The position numbers and the translations under genes are program-made. From Synechococcus sp. BO 8801 (lineage in GTDB: Bacteria > Cyanobacteriota > Cyanobacteriia > PCC-6307 > Cyanobiaceae): 64,000 nt of DNA. Shown piece after piece: positions 9,118 to 21,186 of the stretch. The stretch covers positions 1 through 64,000 of the forward strand of contig NZ_NQKY01000015.1 in assembly GCF_002252675.1 (NCBI RefSeq), in the 5' to 3' direction. The first letter of the stretch is position 1. Each line of letters begins with the position of its first letter. The notes beneath the pieces were generated by a model. That model was not told where the DNA came from. It searched no databases and was given only the letters and a program-made list of their open reading frames with translations.

Positions 9118-9783
9118 ATGGCCTGGCCCCTGGCCGTGTTCGACGGGACCATCAGCCTCACCACGCTTCAGACCCTCCTGCAGGACTGGGGGTACTGGGT
9201 GGTGTTCGGCGCCATGCTGCTGGAGAACGCCGGCGTGCCCCTGCCCGGCGAGACCGTCACCCTGCTGGCGGGCTACGCGGCCGGCAGCGGCCAGCTGCAG
9301 GTGCTCGGGGTGATGGGCGCGGCGGCCGGCGGGGCGATCCTGGGGGACAACCTCGGCTACTGGGTGGGTCGCCGGGCGGGCTGGGGGCTGCTGCTGCGGG
9401 TCGGTCGGCTGCTGGGCCGGACCCCGGAGCAGATGGAGACCCTGCGCGAACGCTTCCTGCGCCACGCCGGCAAGTCGGTGCTGCTGGGCCGGTTCGTGGC
9501 GGTGCTGCGGGTGCTGGCCGGCCCCATCGCCGGCGCGGTGCGCATGCCCTACCGCCGCTTCCTGCTGTTCAACATGCTGGGGGCGGTGCTCTGGGCCTCG
9601 ACGATGGTGGGCCTGGCCTGGCTCGGGGGGCGCTGGATCCCCTTCGATCAGATGGTGAAAGGGGTCGTTGAGTTCGGCCTCGGCGCCCTGGTGCTGCTGG
9701 TGATCGTGCTGGTGGTGCCGAAGCTGGTGGGCCGCTTCGAGGAGGCGGCCCTGGAGTCCGATGGCGGGGAGCCGCCCGCCTAG
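9118..9783 (+). CDS. DedA family membrane protein
   Basis: 221 residues with the DedA/SNARE-associated (VTT) pattern: ENAGVPLPGETVTLLAGYAAG, then GDNLGYWVGRRAGW, FLRHAGKSVLLGRFVAVLR with the conserved G-x-x-x-RF/R-x-R region, and GAVLWASTMVGLAW. Family members are inner-membrane proteins linked to undecaprenyl-phosphate or phospholipid recycling. It starts 24 bases after the deacetylase gene, probably in the same unit, which fits a lipid-linked sugar pathway. Its stop overlaps the end of the convergent SLC13 gene by four bases. Confidence 0.9.
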   Translation: MAWPLAVFDGTISLTTLQTLLQDWGYWVVFGAMLLENAGVPLPGETVTLLAGYAAGSGQLQVLGVMGAAAGGAILGDNLGYWVGRRAGWGLLLRVGRLLGRTPEQMETLRERFLRHAGKSVLLGRFVAVLRVLAGPIAGAVRMPYRRFLLFNMLGAVLWASTMVGLAWLGGRWIPFDQMVKGVVEFGLGALVLLVIVLVVPKLVGRFEEAALESDGGEPPA

Positions 9784-11600
9784 AGCCCGAAGTGCCGACA
9801 GATCAGCCAGGGCACCACCAGGGCCAGGGTGATCGTGAGCGGTGCTCCGTAGCGGGCCATGTCCAGGAAGCGGTAGCGACCGGGGCCGAACACCATCAGG
9901 TTGGTCTGGTAGCCGATCGGGGTGAGGAAGCTCTGGCTGGCGGCGAAGGTGATCGCGAAGATGAAGGCCATCGGCGGCAACGCCAGCCCCTTGGCCAGTT
10001 CGGTGGCGATCGGGATCAGCAGCACCACGGTGGTGCCGTTGCTGAGGGCCTCGGTGAAGAGCTGTCCCAGCACGAACACCACCAGCAGCACCCCGTAGGC
10101 CGGCCAGCCCTTGAGGGAGTGGAGCAGGTCAGTGGCCAGGGCCTCCGCCAGGCCGGTCTTCTGCATCGCCACGCTGAAGCAGGAGAGGGAGCCCAGCAGC
10201 AGGATCACGTCCCAGCGGACGGAGCGCAGCAGCTCGCCGGAGCGCAGGCAGCCCGTGGCCACCATCGCCACCATGGCCAGCAGCACCGCGGCCATCAGCG
10301 GCAGCAGTTTGAACATCGGCAGCAGGATCATCAGGCCCGCGATCACCATGCCGACGAGCTTGCGATCGGTGGTGGGCAGGTCCTTCTCGAGCTCGTCGAG
10401 CAGCACCAGATCGTTGTTGGCCTGCAGGCCGCGGATGGCATCCACCGGGGCCTGCAGCAGCAGCACATCACCGGCCTGGAGCACCACCCGGCCGAGCAGC
10501 TCCCGCAGCACCTGGTTGCCCCGCCGCACCGCCAGCAGGGTGGCGTTGTAGCGCTGGCGAAAGCGCATGTCCCGCACGCTGGCCCCGGCCAGGGTGGAAC
10601 CGTTGGGCAGCAGCACCTCCACCACCCGCTGGGGGGAGGTGGTCTCGCCGGAGAGCTCGCGCAGATCCTCCTCCTGCTCGCCGATCGGGGCGAGGGTGAC
10701 GGTGTGCTCCTGCTGGAGACGCAGCAGGTTGTCCCGGTTGCAGCGCAGCAGCAGCCGGTCGCCGGCCTGCAGGGGCAGGTCGGCCAGGGGGGCGCTGAAG
10801 CTGTCCTGGCCCCGGTGCAGCTCCAGCACGTCCACGTCGAAGCGCCGCTGCAGGCGGCTGTTGTGCAGCGACTGGCCGATCAGCTCGGACTGTTCCGGGA
10901 TCAGCACGTCGGTGAGGTAGCCGTCGCGGGCGAGGCCGCCCAGCAGGTCCTCATCCCCCTGGCCGCGGTCGGGCAGCAGGCGGTCGGAAACCAGCACCAT
11001 GTACAGCCCCCCCAGCAGCCACACGGGGATGCCGATGGCCGTGAAACTGAACAGTTCCAGGGAGCCGAAACCCAGCTGGCGGCTCACATCACTGGCCAGC
11101 AGGTTGGTGGAGGTGCCGAGCAGGGAGATGGTGCCGCCCAGCACGGTGGCGAACGACAGGGGCAGCAGCACCTTGGAAGGGGAGACGCCGCGGCGGTGGC
11201 ACCAGCCCTCGATCACCGGCAGCAGGGTGGCCACGATCGGGGTGTTGGGGATGAAGCCGGAGATGGGGGCCACCACCCCCACCATCAGGGCGATCATCCG
11301 CTTCGGGCTGCGGACCGCATCGGAGCCGATCAGGGCCCGCAGCCGGTCGAGGCCGCCGCTGCGGAACAACCCGGCGGAGACGGCGAACAGGCCCATCAGG
11401 GTGATCAGGGCGGGGCTGCCGAAGCCCTGCACCGCCTCATCGGGCTTGAGCACCTTGAAACTGACCAGGAGGGCGGCCGCCAGCAGGCCGGTGACCTCCG
11501 GAGCCAGCCAGCCGGTGACGAACAGCACCATCGCCCCAGCGAACACCGCCAGGGTGATCAGGCCTTCCGGCGTGGCGGCGACCGTGAGGAACGCTTGCAT
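9780..11600 (-). CDS. SLC13-family permease with RCK_C domains
   Basis: A 606-residue transporter. Membrane segments near both ends (ITLAVFAGAMVLFVTGWL; FRSGGLDRLRALIGSDA; PNTPIVATLLPV; GTSTNLLAS; FAITFAASQSFLTPIGYQTN) match the SLC13/sodium-sulfate symporter fold, including the paired SxxTPI/GTSTNLL-type signatures. Two cytoplasmic TrkA-C (RCK_C) domains lie between, around residues 205-390, with LHNSRLQRRFDVDVLELHR and VRDMRFRQRYNATLLAVRR. This is the bacterial layout annotated for sulfate or dicarboxylate uptake; the substrate is not determinable here. The KimA-like gene ends eight bases upstream on the same strand, so they are probably co-transcribed. Confidence 0.85.
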   Translation of the reverse strand: MQAFLTVAATPEGLITLAVFAGAMVLFVTGWLAPEVTGLLAAALLVSFKVLKPDEAVQGFGSPALITLMGLFAVSAGLFRSGGLDRLRALIGSDAVRSPKRMIALMVGVVAPISGFIPNTPIVATLLPVIEGWCHRRGVSPSKVLLPLSFATVLGGTISLLGTSTNLLASDVSRQLGFGSLELFSFTAIGIPVWLLGGLYMVLVSDRLLPDRGQGDEDLLGGLARDGYLTDVLIPEQSELIGQSLHNSRLQRRFDVDVLELHRGQDSFSAPLADLPLQAGDRLLLRCNRDNLLRLQQEHTVTLAPIGEQEEDLRELSGETTSPQRVVEVLLPNGSTLAGASVRDMRFRQRYNATLLAVRRGNQVLRELLGRVVLQAGDVLLLQAPVDAIRGLQANNDLVLLDELEKDLPTTDRKLVGMVIAGLMILLPMFKLLPLMAAVLLAMVAMVATGCLRSGELLRSVRWDVILLLGSLSCFSVAMQKTGLAEALATDLLHSLKGWPAYGVLLVVFVLGQLFTEALSNGTTVVLLIPIATELAKGLALPPMAFIFAITFAASQSFLTPIGYQTNLMVFGPGRYRFLDMARYGAPLTITLALVVPWLICRHFGL

Positions 11601-11608
11601 GGGGCCGT

Positions 11609-13489
11609 TCAGAGGTAGAAGCCGACCGTAGTGACGACCCGGGTGCCGTGCTCGCGCAGGGCGCGCCGCAGGCGGATCGTCGACTGGTTGTGGAGCAGGT
11701 TCTCCCAGCGGTGCCGGGTGACGAACACCGGCAGCACCACCATGCAGAAGGCGTGGCGGTCCTTGTGGTGCTGCTGCTCGAAGCGCCCCACGAACCGGGT
11801 CACGGGGTCCACCAGGGAGCGGTAGGGGGAGGGCAGCACCTCCAGGGGCACATCCGGGAGCTGGCGGCTCCACTGGGCGCGGAAGGCCTCCCCCTGGTCA
11901 CCGGCGAGATCCACGTGCACCGCCACCAGGTCGCTGGCGACGCTGCGGGCGAAGCAGATGGCCTCGTAGCTGCCCCGATGCAGCTGGCCCACCAGCACCA
12001 CCGTGGGGGTGCCGTCGCCGGGAGGCGGGGGATCCGGCAACGTCAGCCGCCCGTCGGAGACGATGCGCAGGCGCCTGGCCACATGGTCGTAGTGGGTGCG
12101 GATGCGGAGGTACATCAGCACCAGCAGGGGGATGGCGAGCACCACCACCCAGGCCCCCTGGGTGAACTTGCTGATCAGCAGCACCGCCCCCACCACGGCG
12201 GTGATCGTCGCCCCCACCCCGTTGACCAGGGCCCTGGTGCGCCAGCCCCGGTCCTGCAGCTTCCACCAGTGCATCACCATCCCGGCCTGGGACAGGGTGA
12301 AGCTGATGAACACCCCGACGGCATAGAGGGGGATCAGGCGGCTGACACTGCCTTCCACCAGCACCAGCAGCAGGCCGGCCAGGGCGCTCAGGGCCAGGAT
12401 GCCGTTGCTGAACACCAGCCGGTCCCCGAGGGAGCAGAGCTGGCGGGGCAGGAAGCCGTCCTGGGCCAGGAAGGCGGCCAGCCGCGGAAAATCGGCATAG
12501 GCCGTGTTGGCGGCGAGCAGCAGGATCAGCAGCGTCGCGAACTGCAGCACGAACAGCAGCGGCCCATTTCCGAAGATCAGCTCGCCCAGCTGATAGAGGA
12601 GCGTGGGGCCGTTGTCCTCCACCACCAGGCCGCTCTGGCTGGCCAGGGCGCTGATGCCGCTGAACATCACGGCCAGCATCAGCACCATCACCACCAGCAC
12701 CCGGCGGGCGTTGCGCCACTCGGTGGGCCGGAAGGCGGCGACGCTGTCGCTGATCGCCTCGATGCCGGTGAGGGCGGCACAGCCGGAGCTGAAGGCCCGC
12801 ATCAGCAGCAGGGGGCCGATGACCTGCAGCCCCTGGCTGCCCTGGTGGGCCGCCTCCAGCAGCCGCTGCTGCTCCGCCACCGGCAGGGGGGGGAGCTGGC
12901 CCAGCCCGGTCTTGATCGCCCCGGCCACCAGCAGGGTGACGACGGCGGCCATGAACAGATAGGTGGGCACGCTCAGGAACCGGGCGCTGGAGCTCACCCC
13001 GCGCAGGTTGGCGAGCATGACGAGCAGCACCGCCAGCAGGCAGAGGGGCACCCGCTCGGGTGCCAGCGCCGGGACATAGGAGGTGAGGGCGGCGATGCCG
13101 GCGGCCACGCTCACCGCCACCGTGAGCACGTAGTCGATCGAGAGCGAAGCCCCGGCCACCAGGCCCGCCGTCTGCCCGAGGTTCTGCTGGGAGACCCGGT
13201 AGGAGCCGCCCCCGTGGGGGTAGGCCTTGATCGTCTGGCGGTAGCTGCTGGCCACCACCAGCATCAGACCCACGATCAGGGCCGTGATCGGCAGGGTGTA
13301 ACCGAGGGCTGCCGCTCCGCCCATCCCCAGCACCAGCACGATCTCCTGGGTCGCGTAGGCCACCGAGGAGAGGGCGTCGGAGCTGAGGATCGCCAGGGCC
13401 TCGGCGTTGCTGTAGCGCTCCTCGTGGTGGGCACTGGTGGGCAGGGGAGTGCCGATGAGCCGGCGCCGCAGGTTCTCGAGGCCGGCCAT
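11609..13489 (-). CDS. KimA/YdaO-like APC-superfamily transporter, likely K+ importer
   Basis: 626 residues: ~12 membrane segments up to residue ~450, then a ~170-residue cytoplasmic domain. The N terminus resembles Bacillus KimA (YdaO) closely: LIGTPLPTSAHHEERYSNA, then ALAILSSDALSSVAYATQEI, SSYRQTIKAYPHGGGSY and SIDYVLTVAVSVAAG. KimA is a high-affinity potassium-proton symporter formerly annotated as an amino-acid permease. The C-terminal part (VVLVGQLHRGSYEAICFARS) has the universal-stress-protein-like look of KimA tails. It heads a two-gene unit with the SLC13 permease and is divergent from a CPA2 antiporter, a context of cation homeostasis. K+ specificity is inference from homology. Confidence 0.75.
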   Translation of the reverse strand: MAGLENLRRRLIGTPLPTSAHHEERYSNAEALAILSSDALSSVAYATQEIVLVLGMGGAAALGYTLPITALIVGLMLVVASSYRQTIKAYPHGGGSYRVSQQNLGQTAGLVAGASLSIDYVLTVAVSVAAGIAALTSYVPALAPERVPLCLLAVLLVMLANLRGVSSSARFLSVPTYLFMAAVVTLLVAGAIKTGLGQLPPLPVAEQQRLLEAAHQGSQGLQVIGPLLLMRAFSSGCAALTGIEAISDSVAAFRPTEWRNARRVLVVMVLMLAVMFSGISALASQSGLVVEDNGPTLLYQLGELIFGNGPLLFVLQFATLLILLLAANTAYADFPRLAAFLAQDGFLPRQLCSLGDRLVFSNGILALSALAGLLLVLVEGSVSRLIPLYAVGVFISFTLSQAGMVMHWWKLQDRGWRTRALVNGVGATITAVVGAVLLISKFTQGAWVVVLAIPLLVLMYLRIRTHYDHVARRLRIVSDGRLTLPDPPPPGDGTPTVVLVGQLHRGSYEAICFARSVASDLVAVHVDLAGDQGEAFRAQWSRQLPDVPLEVLPSPYRSLVDPVTRFVGRFEQQHHKDRHAFCMVVLPVFVTRHRWENLLHNQSTIRLRRALREHGTRVVTTVGFYL

Positions 13490-13595
13490 GCGTCGTCGAC
13501 TCGCCCATGGGATGCCCTAGGACGCTAGGGGCCGTCGGGCAGCCCGTCCCAGGCCGTACCGAGCCGTCCGCCATCCGCCTGGGCCGATCCGTGCC

Positions 13596-14803
13596 ATGGG
13601 ACAACCCACGCTGCTCAGCACCCTCCTGATCCTGCTGCTGGGGGTGCTGCTGGCCCGCCTCTCGGAAGGCTGGATGGCGCGCCTGGCCGTGCCGGCGATC
13701 GTCATCGAACTCGTGCTGGGCTTCGTCCTCGGCAACACCGTGGTGCCGTTCGAGGCCATGGCACCCCTGAGCGGCCTGACGGAGCTGGGGGTGCTCACGC
13801 TGTTCTTCCAGGTGGGGCTGGAGGTGCGCGGCGACCTGCTCAGCTCCCGCCGGGGAGCGATCCTGCGCACGGTGGCGCTGAGCTTCTGCACACCCCTGCT
13901 GGCCTTCTGGCCCCTCAGGACCCTGTTCGACCTGTCCATCCCCACCACCCTGCTGTGCCTGGCGGTGCTGAGTGCCACCGGCACCGGTGTGACCCTGCGG
14001 CTCCTGTCCCAGCGCGGCGCCCTGCAGACCCCCTCCGGCCGGCTGCTGGTGGGGGTGTCGGTGCTGGATGACCTCCCGGCCATCGGCCTGCTGGCGATCG
14101 CCACCGCCAGCGCGGGCCTGCGCCTGGGAACGCAGGGGATCGGCTGGACCGGGCCGCTGCTGGGGGTGCTGCTGGCGGGGCTGAGCTGGCTGGCGGTGAC
14201 CCACTGGGCCCGCCGCCACAGCCGGCGGCCCACGAGTGCCCTGGCGATCCTGATGCTGCTGATCGGTTCGGCCTGGGTGGGGGAGGCCTGCGGCCTCACC
14301 AGCCTGCTGGGGGCCCTCTGGGGCGGGGTGCTGATGGCCCGGCTGGGGCCGGTGGAGGGGGAGGTGCAGCGGGTGCTGACCGTGCTCTCCGAGGTGTTCC
14401 TTCCCCTCTATTTCATCAGTGTGGGGATGCGCATCGGCGCCGGCACCCTGCTGCAGCCGGCGGCCTGGAGCCTGGCGGCGGCCCTGATCGTGATGGCCCT
14501 GCTCAGCAAGCTGGCCTGCGGCCTGGGCATCGATCGCCACGACCGGCGGGCGGGGGTCGATCGCTGGCTCGTGGTGTTCGGCCTGATCCCCCGGGGCCTG
14601 CCGGGACTGGTGTTTGCCACCACGGCGCTGAACCAGGGCCTTATCGATGCCGTCCAGTTCTCCTCGCTCGTGCTGATGGTGACCGTCACCACGGTGGTGG
14701 GACTGGTGCTGCTGGAGCGGCGGCTGCAGCCGTCAGGAGTGCAGGGCGAACGGGAGCCGGACGAACCCATGCCTAAGGTTTGGGCCACCCGTGATCCGCC
14801 GCG

Positions 14804-14807
<4 letters not shown>
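13596..14807 (+). CDS. CPA2-type cation:proton antiporter
   Basis: A 403-residue membrane protein, with 12-13 hydrophobic segments, of the monovalent cation:proton antiporter-2 family (KefB/NapA fold). Seen motifs are ARLSEGWMARLAVPAIVIELVLGFVLGN, LGVLTLFFQVGLEV, and LLVGVSVLDDLPAIGLL with the paired Asp residues that define the ion site. No TrkA-N domain follows, so it is a transporter-only form. It is divergent from the KimA-like gene across ~106 bases and overlaps the P-type ATPase gene at its stop. It likely exports K+ or Na+ in exchange for H+. Confidence 0.88.
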
Positions 14808-17569
<2,762 letters not shown>

Positions 17570-17618
17570 GTCCCGCACTGCCCCGGGCCGACTGATAACG
17601 AGTACTTGGTGAACCCAT

Positions 17619-17643
17619 AGGTCTTTCCTTCCTGGAAAGGCCT
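17619..17643. repeat. 25-base inverted repeat upstream of ndhF3
   Basis: Ten-base arms, AGGTCTTTCC and GGAAAGGCCT, are separated by five bases (TTCCT); nine arm positions pair perfectly and one is a G:T. The repeat lies about 70 bases before the chosen ndhF3 start and 50 bases after the P-ATPase stop. There is no T-run after it, so it is a weak terminator candidate. As DNA it could be an operator; LysR-type regulators such as NdhR/CcmR and CmpR control CO2-uptake genes in other cyanobacteria, but I cannot match a specific consensus. Confidence 0.45.
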
Positions 17644-17713
17644 CCGCCCGGCGCCTGGGATCTTAGTGTTCGCCACCACGCGGGCCATCTCCGGTCCCGA
17701 CCGTTCTCCCGCC

Positions 17714-19630
17714 ATGACCCTGTTCTTCGCCCAGACGGCCTGGCTGGTCCCCCTCTACCCCCTGGTGGCGTCCCTGCTGTCGCTGCTTTGGTCTCCGGGG
17801 CTGATCTCCCGCACGGGCCCACGCCCCTGCGGCTATCTCAACCTCACACTGGTGAGCGTGGCCTTCGTCCACAGCTCCGCCGCCCTGATGGCGCTGCATT
17901 CCAATTCCGGCGCCGGTGCGGCCGCTCTCTACAAGCCCCTCGCCTTCGGCTGGACCTGGCTGGAGACCGCCGGGCTCAAGGTGGGCTTCGACGGCCTGAT
18001 CACCGAGCCGGCCCTGATCGCGATGACGGTGATCACCGGCCTGCATGTGCTGGTGCAGATCTACGCCATCGGCTATCTGGAGATGGACTGGGGCTGGCCC
18101 CGCTTCTTCGGGTCCCTGAGCTTCTTCGAGGCCGGTCTTTGCGCCTTGGTGCTCACGGACTCGCTGTTCTTCAGCTATGTGATCCTCGAGCTGCTCACCC
18201 TGGGTACCTATCTGATCGTGGGCACCTGGTACAACCAGCCCCTGGTGGTCAAGGGCGCCCGCGATGCGTTCCTCACCAAGCGGATCGGCGACCTGATCCT
18301 GCTGGCGGGCCTGATCGCCCTGCTGCCGATCACCGGCACATGGAACTTCCACGGGCTGCAGGCCTGGGCCGCCGATCAGATCAACAACGGCAACCCCCTT
18401 CCCCAGGTTCTGCCGTTGATCCTGCTGGCCCTGATCGCCGGACCGATGGGCAAATGCGCCCAGATCCCCCTGCACCTGTGGCTCGATGAGGCCATGGAGA
18501 GCCCCTTGCCCTCCACCGTGCTCCGTAACTCCGTGGTGGTGGTGGGCGGCGCCTGGGTGCTGCTGCGGCTCGAGCCCCTGATCGAACTGAGTCCCCTGGT
18601 TCAGACCGTGCTCGTGATCGTGGGAGGAACCACTGCGCTGGTGGCCTCCCTGATCGCCCTCGCCCAGATCGATGTGAAGCGCGCCCTCTCCTTCCTGGTG
18701 AGCAGCTGGCTCGGCCTGCTGTTCGTGGCGGTGGGTCTGGGCGGTATCAGCGTGGCCGATCACCTGATGCTGGTGTATCCCCTGCCGATGGCGCTGATGT
18801 TGATGGTGATCGGCGCCATCGTGATCACCAACGTCACCCAGGACCTCACCCAGCTCGGGGGCCTGTGGAGCAAGCGTCCGCTGATGGGCCTGGCCTTCCT
18901 CACCGGCGCCGCCGGCCTGATGGCCTTGCCGCCGTTCGGTGGCTTCGCCGCCCTGCGCGAGCTCATGGAGCTCACGGCCGAGAGCTCCCATCCGGTGCTG
19001 CTCGGTTCCCTGGTGCTGCTCACCAATGCCCTGATCAGCGCCGGCCTGATCCGGGTGTTCGGTCTGATCTGGGGCGGGCGTCCGTCGGTATTCACCACCC
19101 GCTCCCCGGAGGTGCTGTGGCTGATGGCCCTGCCCACCTTCGTGCTCATGGGTCTGGTGCTGCACCTGCCGCAGCTGATGGTGATCAACGGCGTCTTCGC
19201 CCTGTCCCCCCTTCCGGGCTGGGGTCCGCTGGCGGTGCCCCTGCTGATCTCCACCCTCTTGGGCGGCGGCCTCTCGGCGGTGTTCTACCTGCGGCCCCAC
19301 CCCCTGGCCCATCTGCCCGCGGCCCTCGGCGGCCTGCAGGACTGGCTGGCCCACGACATGCAGACCGAGCGCTTCTACCACCGCACCGTGGTGTGGCTGG
19401 TGGTGGCCCTGGCCCGGATCAGCGCCTGGTCGGATGACCGGCTGTTCGAGGGCTTCAGTGGTGCCTCCGGCAGTGCCGCCCTCGAGGGTGCACGCCGGCT
19501 CAGCTTCACCACCTCCGGCCGCACCCAGGCCTATGCCCTCACCCTCCTTCTCGGGGTGCTGCTGATGGCCGCCTGGCTGCTGGCCTCCGCCCCTTCCGTT
19601 CCGTCCGAACTCGTTCGCCCGTTCCGCTGA
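17714..19630 (+). CDS. ndhF3: NDH-1MS proton-pumping subunit NdhF3
   Basis: A 638-residue, ~16-helix NuoL/NdhF-type antiporter-like subunit of the NDH-1 complex in the thylakoid membrane. Seen: SFFEAGLCALVLTDSLFFSYVILELLTLGTYLIVG, DAFLTKRIGDLILL, MGKCAQIPLHLWLDEAMESPLPSTVLRNSVVV and IDVKRALSFLVSSWLGLLFVAVG, the hallmark pumping-channel helices. It is followed by ndhD, a CO2-hydration gene and cupS, which identifies the specialised CO2-uptake form rather than respiratory NdhF1. I prefer ATG at 17714 (MTLFFAQTAWLVPLYPL); an in-frame GTG at 17666 would add 16 non-conserved residues. The stop overlaps ndhD3 (TGATG). Confidence 0.92.
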   Translation: MTLFFAQTAWLVPLYPLVASLLSLLWSPGLISRTGPRPCGYLNLTLVSVAFVHSSAALMALHSNSGAGAAALYKPLAFGWTWLETAGLKVGFDGLITEPALIAMTVITGLHVLVQIYAIGYLEMDWGWPRFFGSLSFFEAGLCALVLTDSLFFSYVILELLTLGTYLIVGTWYNQPLVVKGARDAFLTKRIGDLILLAGLIALLPITGTWNFHGLQAWAADQINNGNPLPQVLPLILLALIAGPMGKCAQIPLHLWLDEAMESPLPSTVLRNSVVVVGGAWVLLRLEPLIELSPLVQTVLVIVGGTTALVASLIALAQIDVKRALSFLVSSWLGLLFVAVGLGGISVADHLMLVYPLPMALMLMVIGAIVITNVTQDLTQLGGLWSKRPLMGLAFLTGAAGLMALPPFGGFAALRELMELTAESSHPVLLGSLVLLTNALISAGLIRVFGLIWGGRPSVFTTRSPEVLWLMALPTFVLMGLVLHLPQLMVINGVFALSPLPGWGPLAVPLLISTLLGGGLSAVFYLRPHPLAHLPAALGGLQDWLAHDMQTERFYHRTVVWLVVALARISAWSDDRLFEGFSGASGSAALEGARRLSFTTSGRTQAYALTLLLGVLLMAAWLLASAPSVPSELVRPFR

Positions 19631-21186
19631 TGGGATCGTCCTCGCTCCTGCTTCTCCTGGCCGCACCCCTGGCCGGCACCCTGCTGCTGCCCCTGCTGCC
19701 GGCAACCGTTCCTTCCGTTCGGGTCCGCGGCATCGCGGCCCTGTTCGGCGCCCTTCAGCTCCTGGTGGGCCTGCTCTGTTGGCAGCACCCCCCCGCCGAC
19801 CTGCAGCTGTCCTGGCTGCCGAAACTCGGGCTCCGGCTCGATCTCGGTCTGGATGGCCTGTCGCTGCCGCTGGTGCTGCTCACCGCGCTGATCACCTCTC
19901 TTTCGATCCTCTCGGCAGCGGCTGACCAGTCCCGGCCGCGGCTGTTCTTCTCCCTGATGCTGGCCACCAACCTGGGTGTCGTCACGGGTCTGCTGGCCCG
20001 CAACGCCCTGCTGTTCCTCCTGGCCTTCGAGCTGGTGCTGATCCCGATCACCCTGCTGGTGGCGGTCTGGGGGGGCGAGAAACGGGCCGGTGCCGCCGTG
20101 CGTTTCCTGCTCTACAGCGCCGTCTCCGGCCTGGCCCTGCTGGCGGCCGTACTGGCCTTCGCCTGGTTCAATCCCGCCGGTCCGCTCTTCGCTTTCGAGG
20201 ATCTTCGCCAGGCCCAGTTCTCCCCCACGGCCCAACGCTGGATCCTGGCCCTGCTGCTGCTCTCCTTCGGGCTGAAGCTTCCCGTCTTTCCCCTGCACGG
20301 CTGGCAGCCCTTCACCTACGGCCAGGCCCCCACGCCTGTGGTGATGCTGCTGGCGGGCTCCGTCTCCAAGCTGGGCGCTTATGGTCTGCTGCGCTTCGGC
20401 GTGGGCTTCCTTCCGGACATCTGGGCCGCCTGGTCGCCCTGGATCGCTGCCGCCGGTGCCATCAGCGCGGTGTACGGGGCGCTCAACGCCATCGCCCAGA
20501 GCGACATCCGCCGCCTGATGGCCTTCAGCTCCCTCGGCCACATGGGCCTGCTGGTGCTTGGGCTCTCGGCGGCCACCCCCCTCAGCCTGCAGGGAGCGGT
20601 GGCCCAGATGCTCGCCCACGGCATGATCGTGGCCCTGCTGTTCGCCTGCGTGGGGCTGATCGAGCGCAAGACCGGCACCACCGCCATCCCCGAGCTCTCC
20701 GGCCTGATGAACCCCCTGCGGGGACTGCCGTTCACCATGGGCATGCTGCTGCTGGCCATGATGGCGGCCGCCGGCATCCCCGGCCTGGCGGGCTTCCCTG
20801 CCGAGCTGCTGGTGTTCGAGGGCAGCTGGACCACCTTCCCCCGCGCCACCCTGGTCAGCCTGATCGCCTCGGGCTTCACCGCCGTCTACGCCATCCGCCT
20901 GTTCAACAGGGTGGGCTTCGGCCGCCTCGACAACGAGCGCGCCGACTGGAGCTCCACCTGCTGGAGCGAGCGGGCGCCGGCCATGGCCCTCACCGTTCTG
21001 GTGATCGCGGCGGGCCTCTGGCCGACGGCCCTCACGGGCTGGAGTGAGACCGTATCCACTGGCCTGGCCCTGCGCACCCAGCCGTTCCTCAGCCGGGATG
21101 CCGCCCAGCCCCTCACCCTCGCCGCCGCCACCTCCCCCCTGGTCGCCGTCACCCTCCCTTCCGCCTCGGAGCTGCGCACGTCATGA
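19630..21186 (+). CDS. ndhD3: NDH-1MS proton-pumping subunit NdhD3
   Basis: A 518-residue NuoM/NdhD-type membrane subunit. Motifs: GLDGLSLPLVLLTALITSLSI, LLFLLAFELVLIPITLLVAVWGGEKR, LLLSFGLKLPVFPLHGWQPFTYGQAPTPVVMLLAGSVSKLGAYGLLRF and AIAQSDIRRLMAFSSLGHMG. The conserved Glu and Lys residues of the proton channel are visible in FELVLIPI and FGLKLPVF. Starts are coupled: ATG lies in the ndhF3 stop, and its own stop overlaps cupA (ATGA). Together with NdhF3 and the Cup proteins it forms the inducible CO2-hydrating NDH-1 complex. Confidence 0.93.
   Translation: MGSSSLLLLLAAPLAGTLLLPLLPATVPSVRVRGIAALFGALQLLVGLLCWQHPPADLQLSWLPKLGLRLDLGLDGLSLPLVLLTALITSLSILSAAADQSRPRLFFSLMLATNLGVVTGLLARNALLFLLAFELVLIPITLLVAVWGGEKRAGAAVRFLLYSAVSGLALLAAVLAFAWFNPAGPLFAFEDLRQAQFSPTAQRWILALLLLSFGLKLPVFPLHGWQPFTYGQAPTPVVMLLAGSVSKLGAYGLLRFGVGFLPDIWAAWSPWIAAAGAISAVYGALNAIAQSDIRRLMAFSSLGHMGLLVLGLSAATPLSLQGAVAQMLAHGMIVALLFACVGLIERKTGTTAIPELSGLMNPLRGLPFTMGMLLLAMMAAAGIPGLAGFPAELLVFEGSWTTFPRATLVSLIASGFTAVYAIRLFNRVGFGRLDNERADWSSTCWSERAPAMALTVLVIAAGLWPTALTGWSETVSTGLALRTQPFLSRDAAQPLTLAAATSPLVAVTLPSASELRTS

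Noticed and set aside
11898-14540. An ~880-codon minus-strand frame across the KimA-like and CPA2 genes.
   Set aside because: Low-complexity, no domain pattern, overlaps two well-supported genes in other frames.
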